Notes: a model not told the origin generated them from the sequence alone. A stretch of 8,044 nt of DNA from an uncultured Prevotella sp. (GCA_900762125.1 CAAFFL010000160.1:1-8044), one strand, 5' to 3'; positions 1 through 6,219 are shown, counted from the first letter of the stretch. Numbers and translations are program-made.

Positions 1-2
1 GG

Positions 3-48
3 GTCCGGCTTGGTAAGCCGGACGGTTCAACAGCGAACAGCCTTTTTT
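3..48 (+). terminator. GC-rich hairpin followed by a T-run, possible terminator
   Basis: Positions 3-11 (GTCCGGCTT) and 15-23 (AAGCCGGAC) form a perfect 9-bp stem with a 3-nt loop. A run of six T residues follows at 43-48, but it lies 20 nt beyond the stem, so this is not a canonical intrinsic terminator. It could end a plus-strand transcript entering from the left, or it could be the last structured piece of an RNA or gene beyond the window edge. Nothing to the left is visible, so the role is an inference. Confidence 0.35.
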
Positions 49-51
49 ATT

Positions 52-143
52 ATACCAAGGGAAATGTTTTCTTTTGTTTTCCTGGTTTTCTGAAAGAATA
101 CCAAGGAGAATGTTTTCTTTTGTTTTCCTGGTCTTCTAAAATA
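52..143. repeat. Two tandem 46-bp AT-rich direct repeats
   Basis: Unit 1 is 52-97 and unit 2 is 98-143. Both begin ATACCAAGG and share an 18-nt core, TGTTTTCTTTTGTTTTCC. By eye the two differ at five of 46 positions. Each unit is also a loose dyad (CCAAGG near the left, CCTGG near the right), so each could fold as a weak hairpin. They lie immediately downstream of the GH2 stop codon, where they could affect the 3' end of that mRNA. The GTTTTC hexamer inside them recurs in other intergenic spacers of the window. Confidence 0.85.
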
Positions 144-146
144 GAA

Positions 147-2777
147 CTATTCTGCGCGGAGAATGATCGTCTTCTCCAGTCCCGCCTCTCGATCGGTGAC
201 CTTCACGGTGATGTCGCCCTTCTCCTGACCTGCCTGCACAGTGACGACGAGCTTACCGGAGAACAGGTGCATGTGCGGCTCAGTGAACACCTCCGTCGAC
301 GTGGCGTCGCCATTGCAGATGCCGCGGAACGTACCGGCACCCGTAACCTCCACCTCGATGTTGTCCGTAGCCGTCGGCAATTCTGTACCGTCTTTGTCAA
401 CAAGCGAGACAGTGATGTAAGCCAGGTCGTCGCCATCAGCCTTGATGGTCGGCACAATGTCTTTGCAATAATCACCCTTGACCTTGGTCCCCTTGCAACA
501 AGCGCAACCAGCGACAAGCGTTGTCGTGTCCACCTCCAACTTGATGTCCGCAGCCTTGCCTGCCGTCCTGACACTGGTTTCTCCTGCCTTCTGCCCATTC
601 GCATCGTAGGCAACCACGCGCACCTCACCCGGCTCGTAGACGACATTGTCCCACATCAGACGATAGCGTGTGGCACGCGCCTTGGCCACCTCCGGCGTCG
701 ACGGGTTCTGGTCATCGGTCTTCAAGCCAACGGCCTTCCGCTGACGCCCTTGACTCTTCCCATTGATGAAAAGCTCCGCCTCGGGGTAGTCCGTGTAGAC
801 AAACACCGGCGTCACCTGTCCCTCACGTCCCGGCCATGTCCAATGCGGCAGAATGTGGAGGGTGTGTTCGTCCTTGTTCCATACTGAGCGATAGAGATAG
901 TAGCGGTCCTTTGGCAACCCCGCGAGGTCGAAGATGCCGAAGTAGCTCGAGCGGCTTGGCCAGTACTCATCGTAAGGCGTAGGCTCACCGAGGTAGTCGA
1001 AGCCCGTCCAGACGAACTGCCCAATGGTATACGGCTTGTCCTCCATCGCCATGAAGTCTTCCTCCGGCAGGTTGCTCCATGAGCACCAGTCCGTGTCGTA
1101 GCTCGATACCTGTCCGTCGCCCTCATTGTGGGCTATCTTAAACTCGACCGGGAACTTATACACCCCTCGCGAGCTTACTGTTGAAGCCGTCTCGGAACCC
1201 AGCAGGAATCCCGTGGTGAGCTGCTTCATACTCCGGTCATACTTATAGACCCGATAGTTGAATCCCGGCACATCCATCACCTGTGCGAAGCCCGACTTCA
1301 ATGCATCCTCGGCCTTGTCCATGCCCTGCGTGACGGGGCGCGTGGGGTCGAGACGATGACAGAGATCCTGCAGATGGCGGGAGATCTCCCTACCCTCCTC
1401 GCTCCACTGCTCAGGAATCTCGTTGCCGATGGAGTACATCACCAGCGACGGATGGTTACGGTTGGCAAGGACGAGCCGTGTGATGTCCTTGTCGCTCCAG
1501 CCCTTAAAGAAGCGTGCATAGCCATTCTTGCACTTCGGATAGATCCACATGTCGAAGCTCTCGCCCATGACCATCATGCCCAGCGAGTCGTAGACCTCCA
1601 TCTGCTTCTGCGAAGGGAGGTTATGCGACGTGCGGATGGCGTCGGTACCCATCGTCTTGAGGAGCTTCACCTGCCGGATGAGGGCAGCCTTGTTCACCGC
1701 GGCACCCAGCGGACCAAGATCATGATGCAGACAGACGCCCTGGAACTTCCTCGGCACCCCATTGAGGCGGAAACCATGTTCAGCGTCAATGCTGATGGTG
1801 CGGATGCCAACCTTCTGCGAGATCTCATCGATGGGCGAGCCGTCTTTGAGGAGCGTCAGACGGAGGGTATAGAGCGATGGCGACTCCGGCGACCACAGCC
1901 GTGGGTTGGGTATGTTCAGTCGCAGATTGAAGGAGCCGTCATTGTTGAAGCCGAACTGCGGATGCGCGCCGCCAACAGAACCTTCCCAGCATCGCTTGCC
2001 ATCGGGCTTAGAGAGCTGGATCTTCACGGAATAATGGCCAGCCAGCTCACTTTGGCTAAGCGTGGAGTTCAGCTTCGTGCTTATCGACAGCCGTGCCACA
2101 GGATACTGCTTCGCTCCTGCACTACGAGTAAAGATGGTGTCGGTAGATACGAATGTCGCCCATGGATCCAGGCAAGTTGTTGCAGTCTCCACGAGCGTCA
2201 CCGGCCGATAGAGTCCTGCACCGGGATACCATCGGCTGGACTCCCCTCGGTTATGGAGATGCACGGTGATCGTGTTCGCTCCTTCTTTTAAATAAGGTGT
2301 GATATCGATGCGGAACGGTGTATAGCCGTAGGCCCAGAAGCCTGCCCGCTGACCATTGACATACACCGTCGGCTCCGCCATCGCACCGTCAAAGCAAAGG
2401 GTGTAGCGTTTCGCGAAGCCCTTGTCACGATCCGACGCAATCGGCTCTTTGCCACCATCCGTAGCAGCTGCCGCCTTGTGGATATCCACGGTTGTGGTGT
2501 AATAGCCCTCCCCGATCCATGGCAGCGCTCCGGAGCGACCGCTCTTCTCGGTCTTCTCCTTCTCGCCATTCTGCTCGATGGCGACCATCTGCAAGTCCCA
2601 TTTCTTATCAAACGGTCCACTGATGGCCCAGTCGTGAGGAATGGTCACTGTCTGCCAGTGAAGGCTGTCCCGTGAGAACTGCCACTGTCGGATACTCGTC
2701 GTTACTCTGTGTTGAGCAAACGTTTGCAAAGGCAATACTGCCAATAGCGTAGCGAGAAAAGTTAATCTATGTTTCAT
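147..2777 (-). CDS. Periplasmic glycoside hydrolase family 2, beta-galactosidase-like
   Basis: An 876-residue exo-acting glycosidase, predicted to remove terminal beta-linked galactose (or a related sugar) from oligosaccharides in the periplasm. Residues 1-21 are a signal peptide (MKHR, then a hydrophobic stretch, ending TFA-Q) with no lipobox cysteine, so export without lipid anchoring is expected. Domain order: sugar-binding jelly roll (about 25-200), Ig-like domain (about 200-325), TIM barrel (about 330-620), then two beta-sandwich domains (about 640-735 and 740-876). The likely acid/base is E453 in SIGNE and the likely nucleophile is E529 in GSETAS; the substrate-site strand FVWTGFDYLGEPTPY is at 588-602. 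No NxK motif of beta-glucuronidases is seen after the nucleophile. Odd points are an insertion at about 101-122 and a cysteine cluster (C758, C760, C761, C771) at the start of the last domain. The ATG at 2777 is chosen because it gives the signal peptide and sits just after a promoter. Exact substrate is uncertain. Confidence 0.93.
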   Translation of the reverse strand: MKHRLTFLATLLAVLPLQTFAQHRVTTSIRQWQFSRDSLHWQTVTIPHDWAISGPFDKKWDLQMVAIEQNGEKEKTEKSGRSGALPWIGEGYYTTTVDIHKAAAATDGGKEPIASDRDKGFAKRYTLCFDGAMAEPTVYVNGQRAGFWAYGYTPFRIDITPYLKEGANTITVHLHNRGESSRWYPGAGLYRPVTLVETATTCLDPWATFVSTDTIFTRSAGAKQYPVARLSISTKLNSTLSQSELAGHYSVKIQLSKPDGKRCWEGSVGGAHPQFGFNNDGSFNLRLNIPNPRLWSPESPSLYTLRLTLLKDGSPIDEISQKVGIRTISIDAEHGFRLNGVPRKFQGVCLHHDLGPLGAAVNKAALIRQVKLLKTMGTDAIRTSHNLPSQKQMEVYDSLGMMVMGESFDMWIYPKCKNGYARFFKGWSDKDITRLVLANRNHPSLVMYSIGNEIPEQWSEEGREISRHLQDLCHRLDPTRPVTQGMDKAEDALKSGFAQVMDVPGFNYRVYKYDRSMKQLTTGFLLGSETASTVSSRGVYKFPVEFKIAHNEGDGQVSSYDTDWCSWSNLPEEDFMAMEDKPYTIGQFVWTGFDYLGEPTPYDEYWPSRSSYFGIFDLAGLPKDRYYLYRSVWNKDEHTLHILPHWTWPGREGQVTPVFVYTDYPEAELFINGKSQGRQRKAVGLKTDDQNPSTPEVAKARATRYRLMWDNVVYEPGEVRVVAYDANGQKAGETSVRTAGKAADIKLEVDTTTLVAGCACCKGTKVKGDYCKDIVPTIKADGDDLAYITVSLVDKDGTELPTATDNIEVEVTGAGTFRGICNGDATSTEVFTEPHMHLFSGKLVVTVQAGQEKGDITVKVTDREAGLEKTIILRAE

Positions 2778-2798
2778 AAGAATTGTTCAGTTGAGCTA

Positions 2799-2829
2799 CA
2801 AAGTTAAGGAAAAACAGATAAAAAGCAAC
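2799..2829 (-). promoter_or_regulatory. Bacteroidetes-type promoter of the GH2 gene
   Basis: On the minus strand, TAACTTTG (2806 to 2799) matches the Bacteroidetes -7 consensus TAnnTTTG. GTTG (2829 to 2826) lies 19 nt upstream and matches three of four bases of the -33 TTTG element. Transcription would start near 2793, giving a leader of only about 15 nt before the ATG at 2777. No Shine-Dalgarno is visible in it, which is usual in this phylum. Confidence 0.7.
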
Positions 2830-2856
2830 AGCTCGCCTAAAAAAAGTCCAATAAAA

Positions 2857-2887
2857 CTTGTGAAATCAAAAATAAATGCTAACTTTG
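2857..2887 (+). promoter_or_regulatory. Divergent Bacteroidetes-type promoter driving a candidate small RNA
   Basis: On the plus strand, CTTG (2857-2860) is followed after exactly 19 nt by TAACTTTG (2880-2887), a full match to the TAnnTTTG -7 consensus and a three-of-four match to the -33 TTTG. The spacing and -7 octamer are the same as in the opposing GH2 promoter 70 bp away. Transcription should begin near 2893. No plus-strand coding gene follows; an intrinsic terminator does, which is why a non-coding RNA is proposed. Confidence 0.65.
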
Positions 2888-2892
2888 CAGTG

Positions 2893-2981
2893 TTATCCTG
2901 AAAACAATCTTTTTACCTTAAGGAAACTAATACCTATTGAAGATTTGAAGCGACGACCTGTGAAGGCAGTCGCTTTTTTTT
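2893..2981 (+). ncRNA. Candidate stand-alone small RNA (about 90 nt), unrecognised family
   Basis: The segment runs from the predicted start of a well-formed promoter to a strong intrinsic terminator. It contains no ATG, and near-cognate starts either stop quickly (TTG at 2937-2939 region) or read into nrdG antisense. It appears structured: CAATCTT (2905-2911) can pair with AAGATTTG (2940-2947, one bulged T), and this stem closes directly against the terminator stem beginning at 2948. The enclosed region carries CCTTAAGG (2917-2924) and a second CCT (2933-2935). It is convergent with nrdG, whose stop codon overlaps the terminator T-run, so read-through would be antisense to nrdG. I do not recognise it as 6S, tmRNA, SRP RNA or a known riboswitch. 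The exact 5' end is inferred. Confidence 0.5.
2948..2981 (+). terminator. Intrinsic terminator of the candidate small RNA
   Basis: AAGCGAC (2948-2954) pairs with GTCGCTT (2969-2975). An inner CCT/AGG helix (2957-2959 with 2964-2966) is capped by GTGA. Eight T residues follow at 2974-2981, then a second T-run after one A. The U-tract is on the plus strand, so the direction is rightward. On the minus strand the same hairpin lies just past the nrdG stop and could help end that transcript, but there the following sequence (TTCAAATCTTC) is a poor U-tract. Confidence 0.8.
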
Positions 2982-3444
2982 ATTTTTTCCAGAACCGGGC
3001 GGTGATGTCCGTCCACTCGTCCCCCACCTTTTTATAGAGCCGTTGGTTGGTGGTCTTGCTGTTGAGCGGACCTAGGTGGCGGATGTACGGCCCCAGCTTG
3101 ATATAGTCGAAGTGGCTGCGATCGATAGCCTTATCGAGGCGGATGCGGCCACTGTACCAGGCCACCTTCACCTTCGGATGCTCACTGTGCATCCATGCGG
3201 CAAGGTCGTCCACTGCAGCGGGGTCTCCGTCCCCCCCCATGAAGCTCACGCAGGTGATGTCGTGACCGTACTCCTGCAGAAATCCATCGATGACTGCTGG
3301 CGTGAGTGGCGTACCGATGTTCTCCCAGAGATAATTACTATGGCACCCGGGGCAATGACAGGGGCACCCGCTGATATTGATGGCAAGGGTCGTCTCGTCA
3401 GGAATTTCCTGAAAGACGACCCCGGTATTGACATATTTCAACAT
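2980..3444 (-). CDS. nrdG: Anaerobic ribonucleoside-triphosphate reductase activating protein (radical SAM)
   Basis: A 154-residue radical-SAM activase. It uses a [4Fe-4S] cluster and S-adenosylmethionine to generate the glycyl radical on NrdD, which makes class III ribonucleotide reductase active without oxygen. The cluster-binding CX3CX2C motif is C27, C31, C34 (SGCPCHCPGCHS, with an extra C29 inside). A SAM-contacting glycine-rich motif FMGGDGDP is at about 68-75, and KLGPYI near the C-terminus is typical of the family. The ATG at 3444 is chosen over the in-frame ATG at 3495 because family members begin MxKY/NxG close to this point, and the 17 extra residues would be translated from the arm of a long inverted repeat. 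The gene follows nrdD by 110 bp on the same strand, so co-transcription is likely. The codons for the GGD motif contain a run of eight G (C on plus, 3231-3238). Length is normal for NrdG. Confidence 0.95.
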   Translation of the reverse strand: MLKYVNTGVVFQEIPDETTLAINISGCPCHCPGCHSNYLWENIGTPLTPAVIDGFLQEYGHDITCVSFMGGDGDPAAVDDLAAWMHSEHPKVKVAWYSGRIRLDKAIDRSHFDYIKLGPYIRHLGPLNSKTTNQRLYKKVGDEWTDITARFWKK

Positions 3445-3473
3445 GAATCGTTTGCTTGCTAATGGTAAAATCT

Positions 3474-3538
3474 CAGAAAACCATACAAAAACCATTCAAA
3501 AACATAATTGTTTTCTTGTGGTTTTGCATGGTTTTCTG
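3474..3538. repeat. Long imperfect inverted repeat in the nrdD-nrdG spacer
   Basis: The left arm at 3474-3494 (CAGAAAACCATACAAAAACC...) is nearly the reverse complement of the right arm at 3519-3538 (TGGTTTTGCATGGTTTTCTG), with one wobble and one bulged A. The intervening sequence can extend the helix with AAAACA/TGTTTT around a TAAT tip. The element begins 17 nt after the nrdD stop and ends 29 nt before the nrdG start. No U-tract follows it on the minus strand, so it does not look like an intrinsic terminator. An mRNA-stabilising or processing hairpin that sets the nrdD:nrdG ratio is a reasonable inference. Confidence 0.8.
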
Positions 3539-3554
3539 ATATACTCATCACATG

Positions 3555-5708
3555 TTAAGCTTCGACGGTCTGCGTCTTCTGCACGGAGAGTTTCAGGCCT
3601 TCACGCTTCGGCATGCGGTCCACGCCGACATAGAAACGACGATGCGCCTCCTGCTGACGAGCCTCCGAGAAGTTGGAGACACGCTTCAGATAGCCAATGA
3701 TACGTGTGAGGTAGTCGACATTCTTCGAGTGGCACACAGGGCACTCCTTGAGGTAGCGCTTGTCGATGTGTCCACAGTCGTTGCAGACGGTGTTGGGGAT
3801 GTTGTAGGTGAAGTAGTTACAACCCTCATTTGCAGCCACCCGGAAGAGCTGGCGATACTGGTCCTTCGAGAGGTGCTCGTCGAGGTTCATGTGGAGTGCG
3901 GAGCCACCGGTGAGGTGCTCGATGTAGGGAGCGCCATGGAGCTTGAACTTGTCGAGGATCGTCATCGAGTTGTCCTCCACCACGTAGAAGTAGCTGTTGT
4001 AGCAGTCGCGCGGCACGAAGTAGCCATCCTCCTTGTCCCACTTCGCATGCTTCACTCCGACGTTCTCTGCGGGGATCATCTCGCAGTTGAACATCACCTC
4101 CTTCGAGCGGTACTGCTTGTTGTACTTCTCGATGATGCCCAGTACACCCTGCACGAAGTGCTTATAGTCGTCGTTCGGCGTAATCTTCAAGCCCATGAAC
4201 TCTGCAGCCTCCACGAGGCCGTTGATGCCGATGGTGAGGTACTGGCGAGCGATGTTGATATAGCCTGCGTCGAAGAGCGGCAGCATGCCGTGAGCCCGGA
4301 GTTCCTTGAGGTTCTCGTTGTAGGCGAGCTGCACCTTGTGGCAGAGGTCCACGATCTGAGCGAGATACTCCTTATAGTCCAGACCGTGATTGACCGCATA
4401 CTGGATGGTACGGTTGAGGTTGATGGTGAGCACACTCTTCGAGCCCGTGCTGACGCCACCAGCGCCAAGGGTATAGGAGAAACCGTTGTCCTGAATCTCG
4501 TTGCGCAGACGGCAACAGGAGCTGAGCGAGTCAGCATTGTCGCTGAGATAGGTGAAGAAGCTGTGGCCCTGAGCATACATCTCTGCCGCGAAGTCGCCCC
4601 ACTCCTCATCCTTGCAGTCGCCATTCTCGGTGAGCATAGCCATCGTTTCCACGGGGAAGGTGAGGACGGTCTTCGTGCGCTCCTTGTTGAACCACTTCAT
4701 GAAGAACTTCTGCAGCCAGCTGACGCCCTCCCAATCGGGCTGTGAGCCATCAGGGAAATAGAAGTTGCCGAAGAGCGAGTCGAAGTAGTACTTATCGTAG
4801 TAGCTGATATTCCAGAACACAGCCTGGTAGTTGCGGGCACCCGTAGGCTGGTTGAGGGAGTAGACGATCTGCTCGAAGCAGTCGGTGATGACCTTCTTCA
4901 GCGTGCGCTTCTTCAGCGAGAGGTCCACGACGTCGTCAGCATGCTTCCAATAGTCCTTGCCGTATTCCTTCTCGATGAAATAATTCATGTACATCAGGAA
5001 CTCCGGCGTAGCGCAGGCACCGGCCAACATGGAGCTCACCATGAACACCATGTTGATAAAGCCACCGCAGAACGACTTGAGGTTTGTCGGAGCCGTAGAG
5101 TTGCCGCCGATGGAGAGCGTGCCACCGATGAGCCACGGGTACATCGTGATCGATGCACAGTAGTTGGCGAGGTTCGTCTCGTCGTTCTTATATATAAAGT
5201 GGTGGGTCAGCTTGTCGATATACTCATCGGCCAGTTCCTTGCCATACATCTTCTTGATGCGCTCGGTGAGCAGACGACGGTTCAGACGGATGAAGCTGCC
5301 CTTGGGAAGCTCGCCGATGAGCGTGGCGATGTTCTTGTGCTCCACATTGGCGTTGGCGTCGAACTTCGAACCCGTTGCAGCGTTCTCAGCCGTCATATAG
5401 TCGGAGAGGAACTTCATCTTCTCTAGCGTCTCGCGGTCGGCCTGGTGCTCCTGACGATAGATGATGAACGACTTTGCCACATTGAAGTAACCTTCCTTCA
5501 TCAGCGCGACCTCCACCTGATTTTGGATGTCTTCCACTTTCACACCATCTTTGATGTGCAGGTTACTGATAATTTTGGAGACAGCTCCCAAATTGATAGG
5601 TTCGTTTACCGAATTGAACGCTTTGAGAATGGCGTTCATAATCTTGTCGAGCGAGAAGCGCTCCTTACTACCATCTCTCTTTGTGATAGCGAAATTGTTG
5701 ATTTCCAT
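3555..5708 (-). CDS. nrdD: Anaerobic (class III) ribonucleoside-triphosphate reductase
   Basis: A 717-residue glycyl-radical enzyme that reduces NTPs to dNTPs without oxygen, supplying DNA precursors in an anaerobe. Residues about 1-95 form an ATP-cone allosteric domain (ITKRDGSKERFSLDKI start); the rest is the ten-stranded catalytic barrel. Visible landmarks: C184 in NYCASI, a conserved active-site cysteine; the pair C398-C399 in SSCCRL, which should include the thiyl-radical cysteine; a four-cysteine zinc site C642/C645 (CNDC) and C656/C659 (CPVC); and the glycyl-radical G672 in RIIGYL near the C-terminus. Length is close to the 712 residues of the E. coli enzyme. The ATG at 5708 is preferred over the in-frame ATG at 5765, because the extra 19 residues precede the usual ATP-cone start. 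The first 60 or so codons are noticeably more AT-rich than the remainder. nrdG follows on the same strand. No NrdR-box pair was recognised upstream. Confidence 0.96.
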   Translation of the reverse strand: MEINNFAITKRDGSKERFSLDKIMNAILKAFNSVNEPINLGAVSKIISNLHIKDGVKVEDIQNQVEVALMKEGYFNVAKSFIIYRQEHQADRETLEKMKFLSDYMTAENAATGSKFDANANVEHKNIATLIGELPKGSFIRLNRRLLTERIKKMYGKELADEYIDKLTHHFIYKNDETNLANYCASITMYPWLIGGTLSIGGNSTAPTNLKSFCGGFINMVFMVSSMLAGACATPEFLMYMNYFIEKEYGKDYWKHADDVVDLSLKKRTLKKVITDCFEQIVYSLNQPTGARNYQAVFWNISYYDKYYFDSLFGNFYFPDGSQPDWEGVSWLQKFFMKWFNKERTKTVLTFPVETMAMLTENGDCKDEEWGDFAAEMYAQGHSFFTYLSDNADSLSSCCRLRNEIQDNGFSYTLGAGGVSTGSKSVLTINLNRTIQYAVNHGLDYKEYLAQIVDLCHKVQLAYNENLKELRAHGMLPLFDAGYINIARQYLTIGINGLVEAAEFMGLKITPNDDYKHFVQGVLGIIEKYNKQYRSKEVMFNCEMIPAENVGVKHAKWDKEDGYFVPRDCYNSYFYVVEDNSMTILDKFKLHGAPYIEHLTGGSALHMNLDEHLSKDQYRQLFRVAANEGCNYFTYNIPNTVCNDCGHIDKRYLKECPVCHSKNVDYLTRIIGYLKRVSNFSEARQQEAHRRFYVGVDRMPKREGLKLSVQKTQTVEA

Positions 5709-5870
5709 GCCTTTATGCAAATATTTTAAATTATTTATATTCTCAGATTTGGGTGTTTGGAGCATTCATTATGGAAAACTTTTCAAAGGCTGAGGAAGGA
5801 AAAGTTTTCCATTTTGGAAAACTCTGGTTCTTTCCGGGCGAGTGATTGTTTCCTTTCGTGATGATCTTTA
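5709..5870 (-). promoter_or_regulatory. nrdD 5' leader with alternative hairpins
   Basis: If transcription starts from the -7 box at 5877-5884, nrdD has a leader of about 160 nt. It contains three related arms: TGGAAAACT at 5772-5780, its complement AGTTTTCCA at 5803-5811, and TGGAAAACT again at 5815-5823. The middle arm can pair with either neighbour. The 5771-5784/5799-5812 pairing is a perfect 14-bp stem with a 14-nt loop. The 5803-5811/5815-5823 pairing is a perfect 9-bp stem with a 3-nt loop. Such mutually exclusive pairing is the layout of an RNA switch. The same dyads could instead be DNA operators for a dimeric repressor. I do not recognise a known riboswitch, and no U-tract follows either hairpin. 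Confidence 0.5.
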
Positions 5871-5876
5871 CGACTG

Positions 5877-5884
5877 CAAAGATA
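5877..5884 (-). promoter_or_regulatory. nrdD: Probable nrdD promoter (-7 box)
   Basis: TATCTTTG on the minus strand (5884 to 5877) matches the Bacteroidetes -7 consensus TAnnTTTG and is followed by C, as is common. A good -33 TTTG at 19-21 nt upstream is not visible, so this promoter is weaker or activator-dependent if real. It lies directly after a terminator on the same strand, a natural place for a new transcription unit to begin. Confidence 0.5.
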
Positions 5885-5887
5885 AGC

Positions 5888-5927
5888 AAAAAAACTCAGT
5901 TGCGTATCACTACCGAGTTATTTTTTT
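5888..5927. terminator. Bidirectional intrinsic terminator upstream of nrdD
   Basis: AACTC (5893-5897) pairs with GAGTT (5915-5919), extended inward by GT/AC (5899-5900 with 5912-5913) across one mismatch. A run of A residues lies on the left (5888-5894) and T residues on the right (5921-5927), so each strand shows a stem followed by a U-tract. On the minus strand it would stop transcripts from the intron side before the nrdD promoter. The stem is short, so efficiency may be modest. Confidence 0.5.
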
Positions 5928-6117
5928 AGGCAAGAATCAACATTATTTTTCGCCGCCGAAAGGCAGGGGAAACAATCTCTTTAGCTATCAATCGATTAAA
6001 AAGTCTCAGATAAGTGATGGTAGAACAAAACGCTTTAGAGGGGCGTAAACCGTAGGCTTTAGAATTTAAAATGTTTACTGTTTAACTGTTTACTGTATCC
6101 TCACCCCCTGATGCGGA
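5928..6117. other. Non-coding 3' flank of the group II intron
   Basis: No convincing gene is seen in these 190 bp. On the minus strand all frames have several stops. An iterated TGTTTACTG (6072-6080 and 6087-6095, with TTTAACTG between) gives a short tandem repeat. The sequence next to the intron junction reads TCCGCATCAGGGGG on the minus strand and would be the start of the 3' exon. The 68-codon plus-strand ORF crossing this region (5842-6048) has no recognisable domain and is judged spurious. The gene or site that the intron interrupted lies mostly beyond the right edge. Confidence 0.6.
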
Positions 6118-6121
6118 ATCG

Positions 6122-6162
6122 AGTAGGAGGTAAACACTAGTCATAGGTGTTTATCCCCTACT
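6122..6162 (-). ncRNA. Group II intron domain VI
   Basis: AGTAGG/CCTACT (6157-6162 with 6122-6127) and ATAAACAC/GTGTTTA form a long stem capped by TATGACT, placed between domain V and the 3' junction. An A seven nucleotides from the 3' end (6124) is at the usual branch-point distance, although in this fold it is paired, so the branch assignment is uncertain. Confidence 0.65.
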
Positions 6163-6184
6163 TTCATGTTTACCGACCTCTCAC

Positions 6185-6216
6185 ACCACCGTACAAGCGG
6201 TTCCGCATACGGCGGT
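6185..6216 (-). ncRNA. Group II intron domain V (catalytic core)
   Basis: On the minus strand ACCGCCGTA pairs with TACGGTGGT (one G-U), and GCGG-AA-CCGC forms the distal stem with a bulge between. The lower helix carries a CGC, the position of the catalytic triad. It begins three nucleotides after the maturase stop codon, as expected for an ORF ending at the domain IV/V border. It is followed by GTGAGAGGTCGG, common in this intron group. Confidence 0.85.
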
Positions 6217-6219
6217 TTC

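Noticed and set aside
1..50. tRNA or rRNA end at the left edge
   Set aside because: The hairpin and GGTTC superficially resemble a T-arm, but no acceptor stem or CCA-adjacent pairing is present.
52..143. CRISPR array
   Set aside because: Only two directly abutting units and no spacers between them.
120..887. 255-codon plus-strand ORF at the left end
   Set aside because: Antisense to the GH2 C-terminal domains; its first codons lie in the tandem repeat. No family resemblance.
1356..2291. 311-codon plus-strand ORF opposite the GH2 gene
   Set aside because: Antisense to the catalytic barrel of a clear GH2 enzyme, with low-complexity composition and no promoter before it.
3445..3495. Upstream in-frame ATG for nrdG at 3495
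   Set aside because: It would add 17 residues encoded by the arm of the inverted repeat; the family normally starts near the ATG at 3444.
3552..4745. 397-codon plus-strand ORF opposite nrdD
   Set aside because: It lies entirely antisense to the well-supported nrdD and has no recognisable domain. The long frame is explained by the codon bias of nrdD.
5709..5765. Upstream in-frame ATG for nrdD at 5765
   Set aside because: It adds 19 residues ahead of the normal ATP-cone start, from AT-rich leader-like sequence. The ATG at 5708 fits the family better.
5842..6048. 68-codon plus-strand ORF between nrdD and the intron
   Set aside because: It crosses a bidirectional terminator, has no promoter or family features, and has unusual composition.
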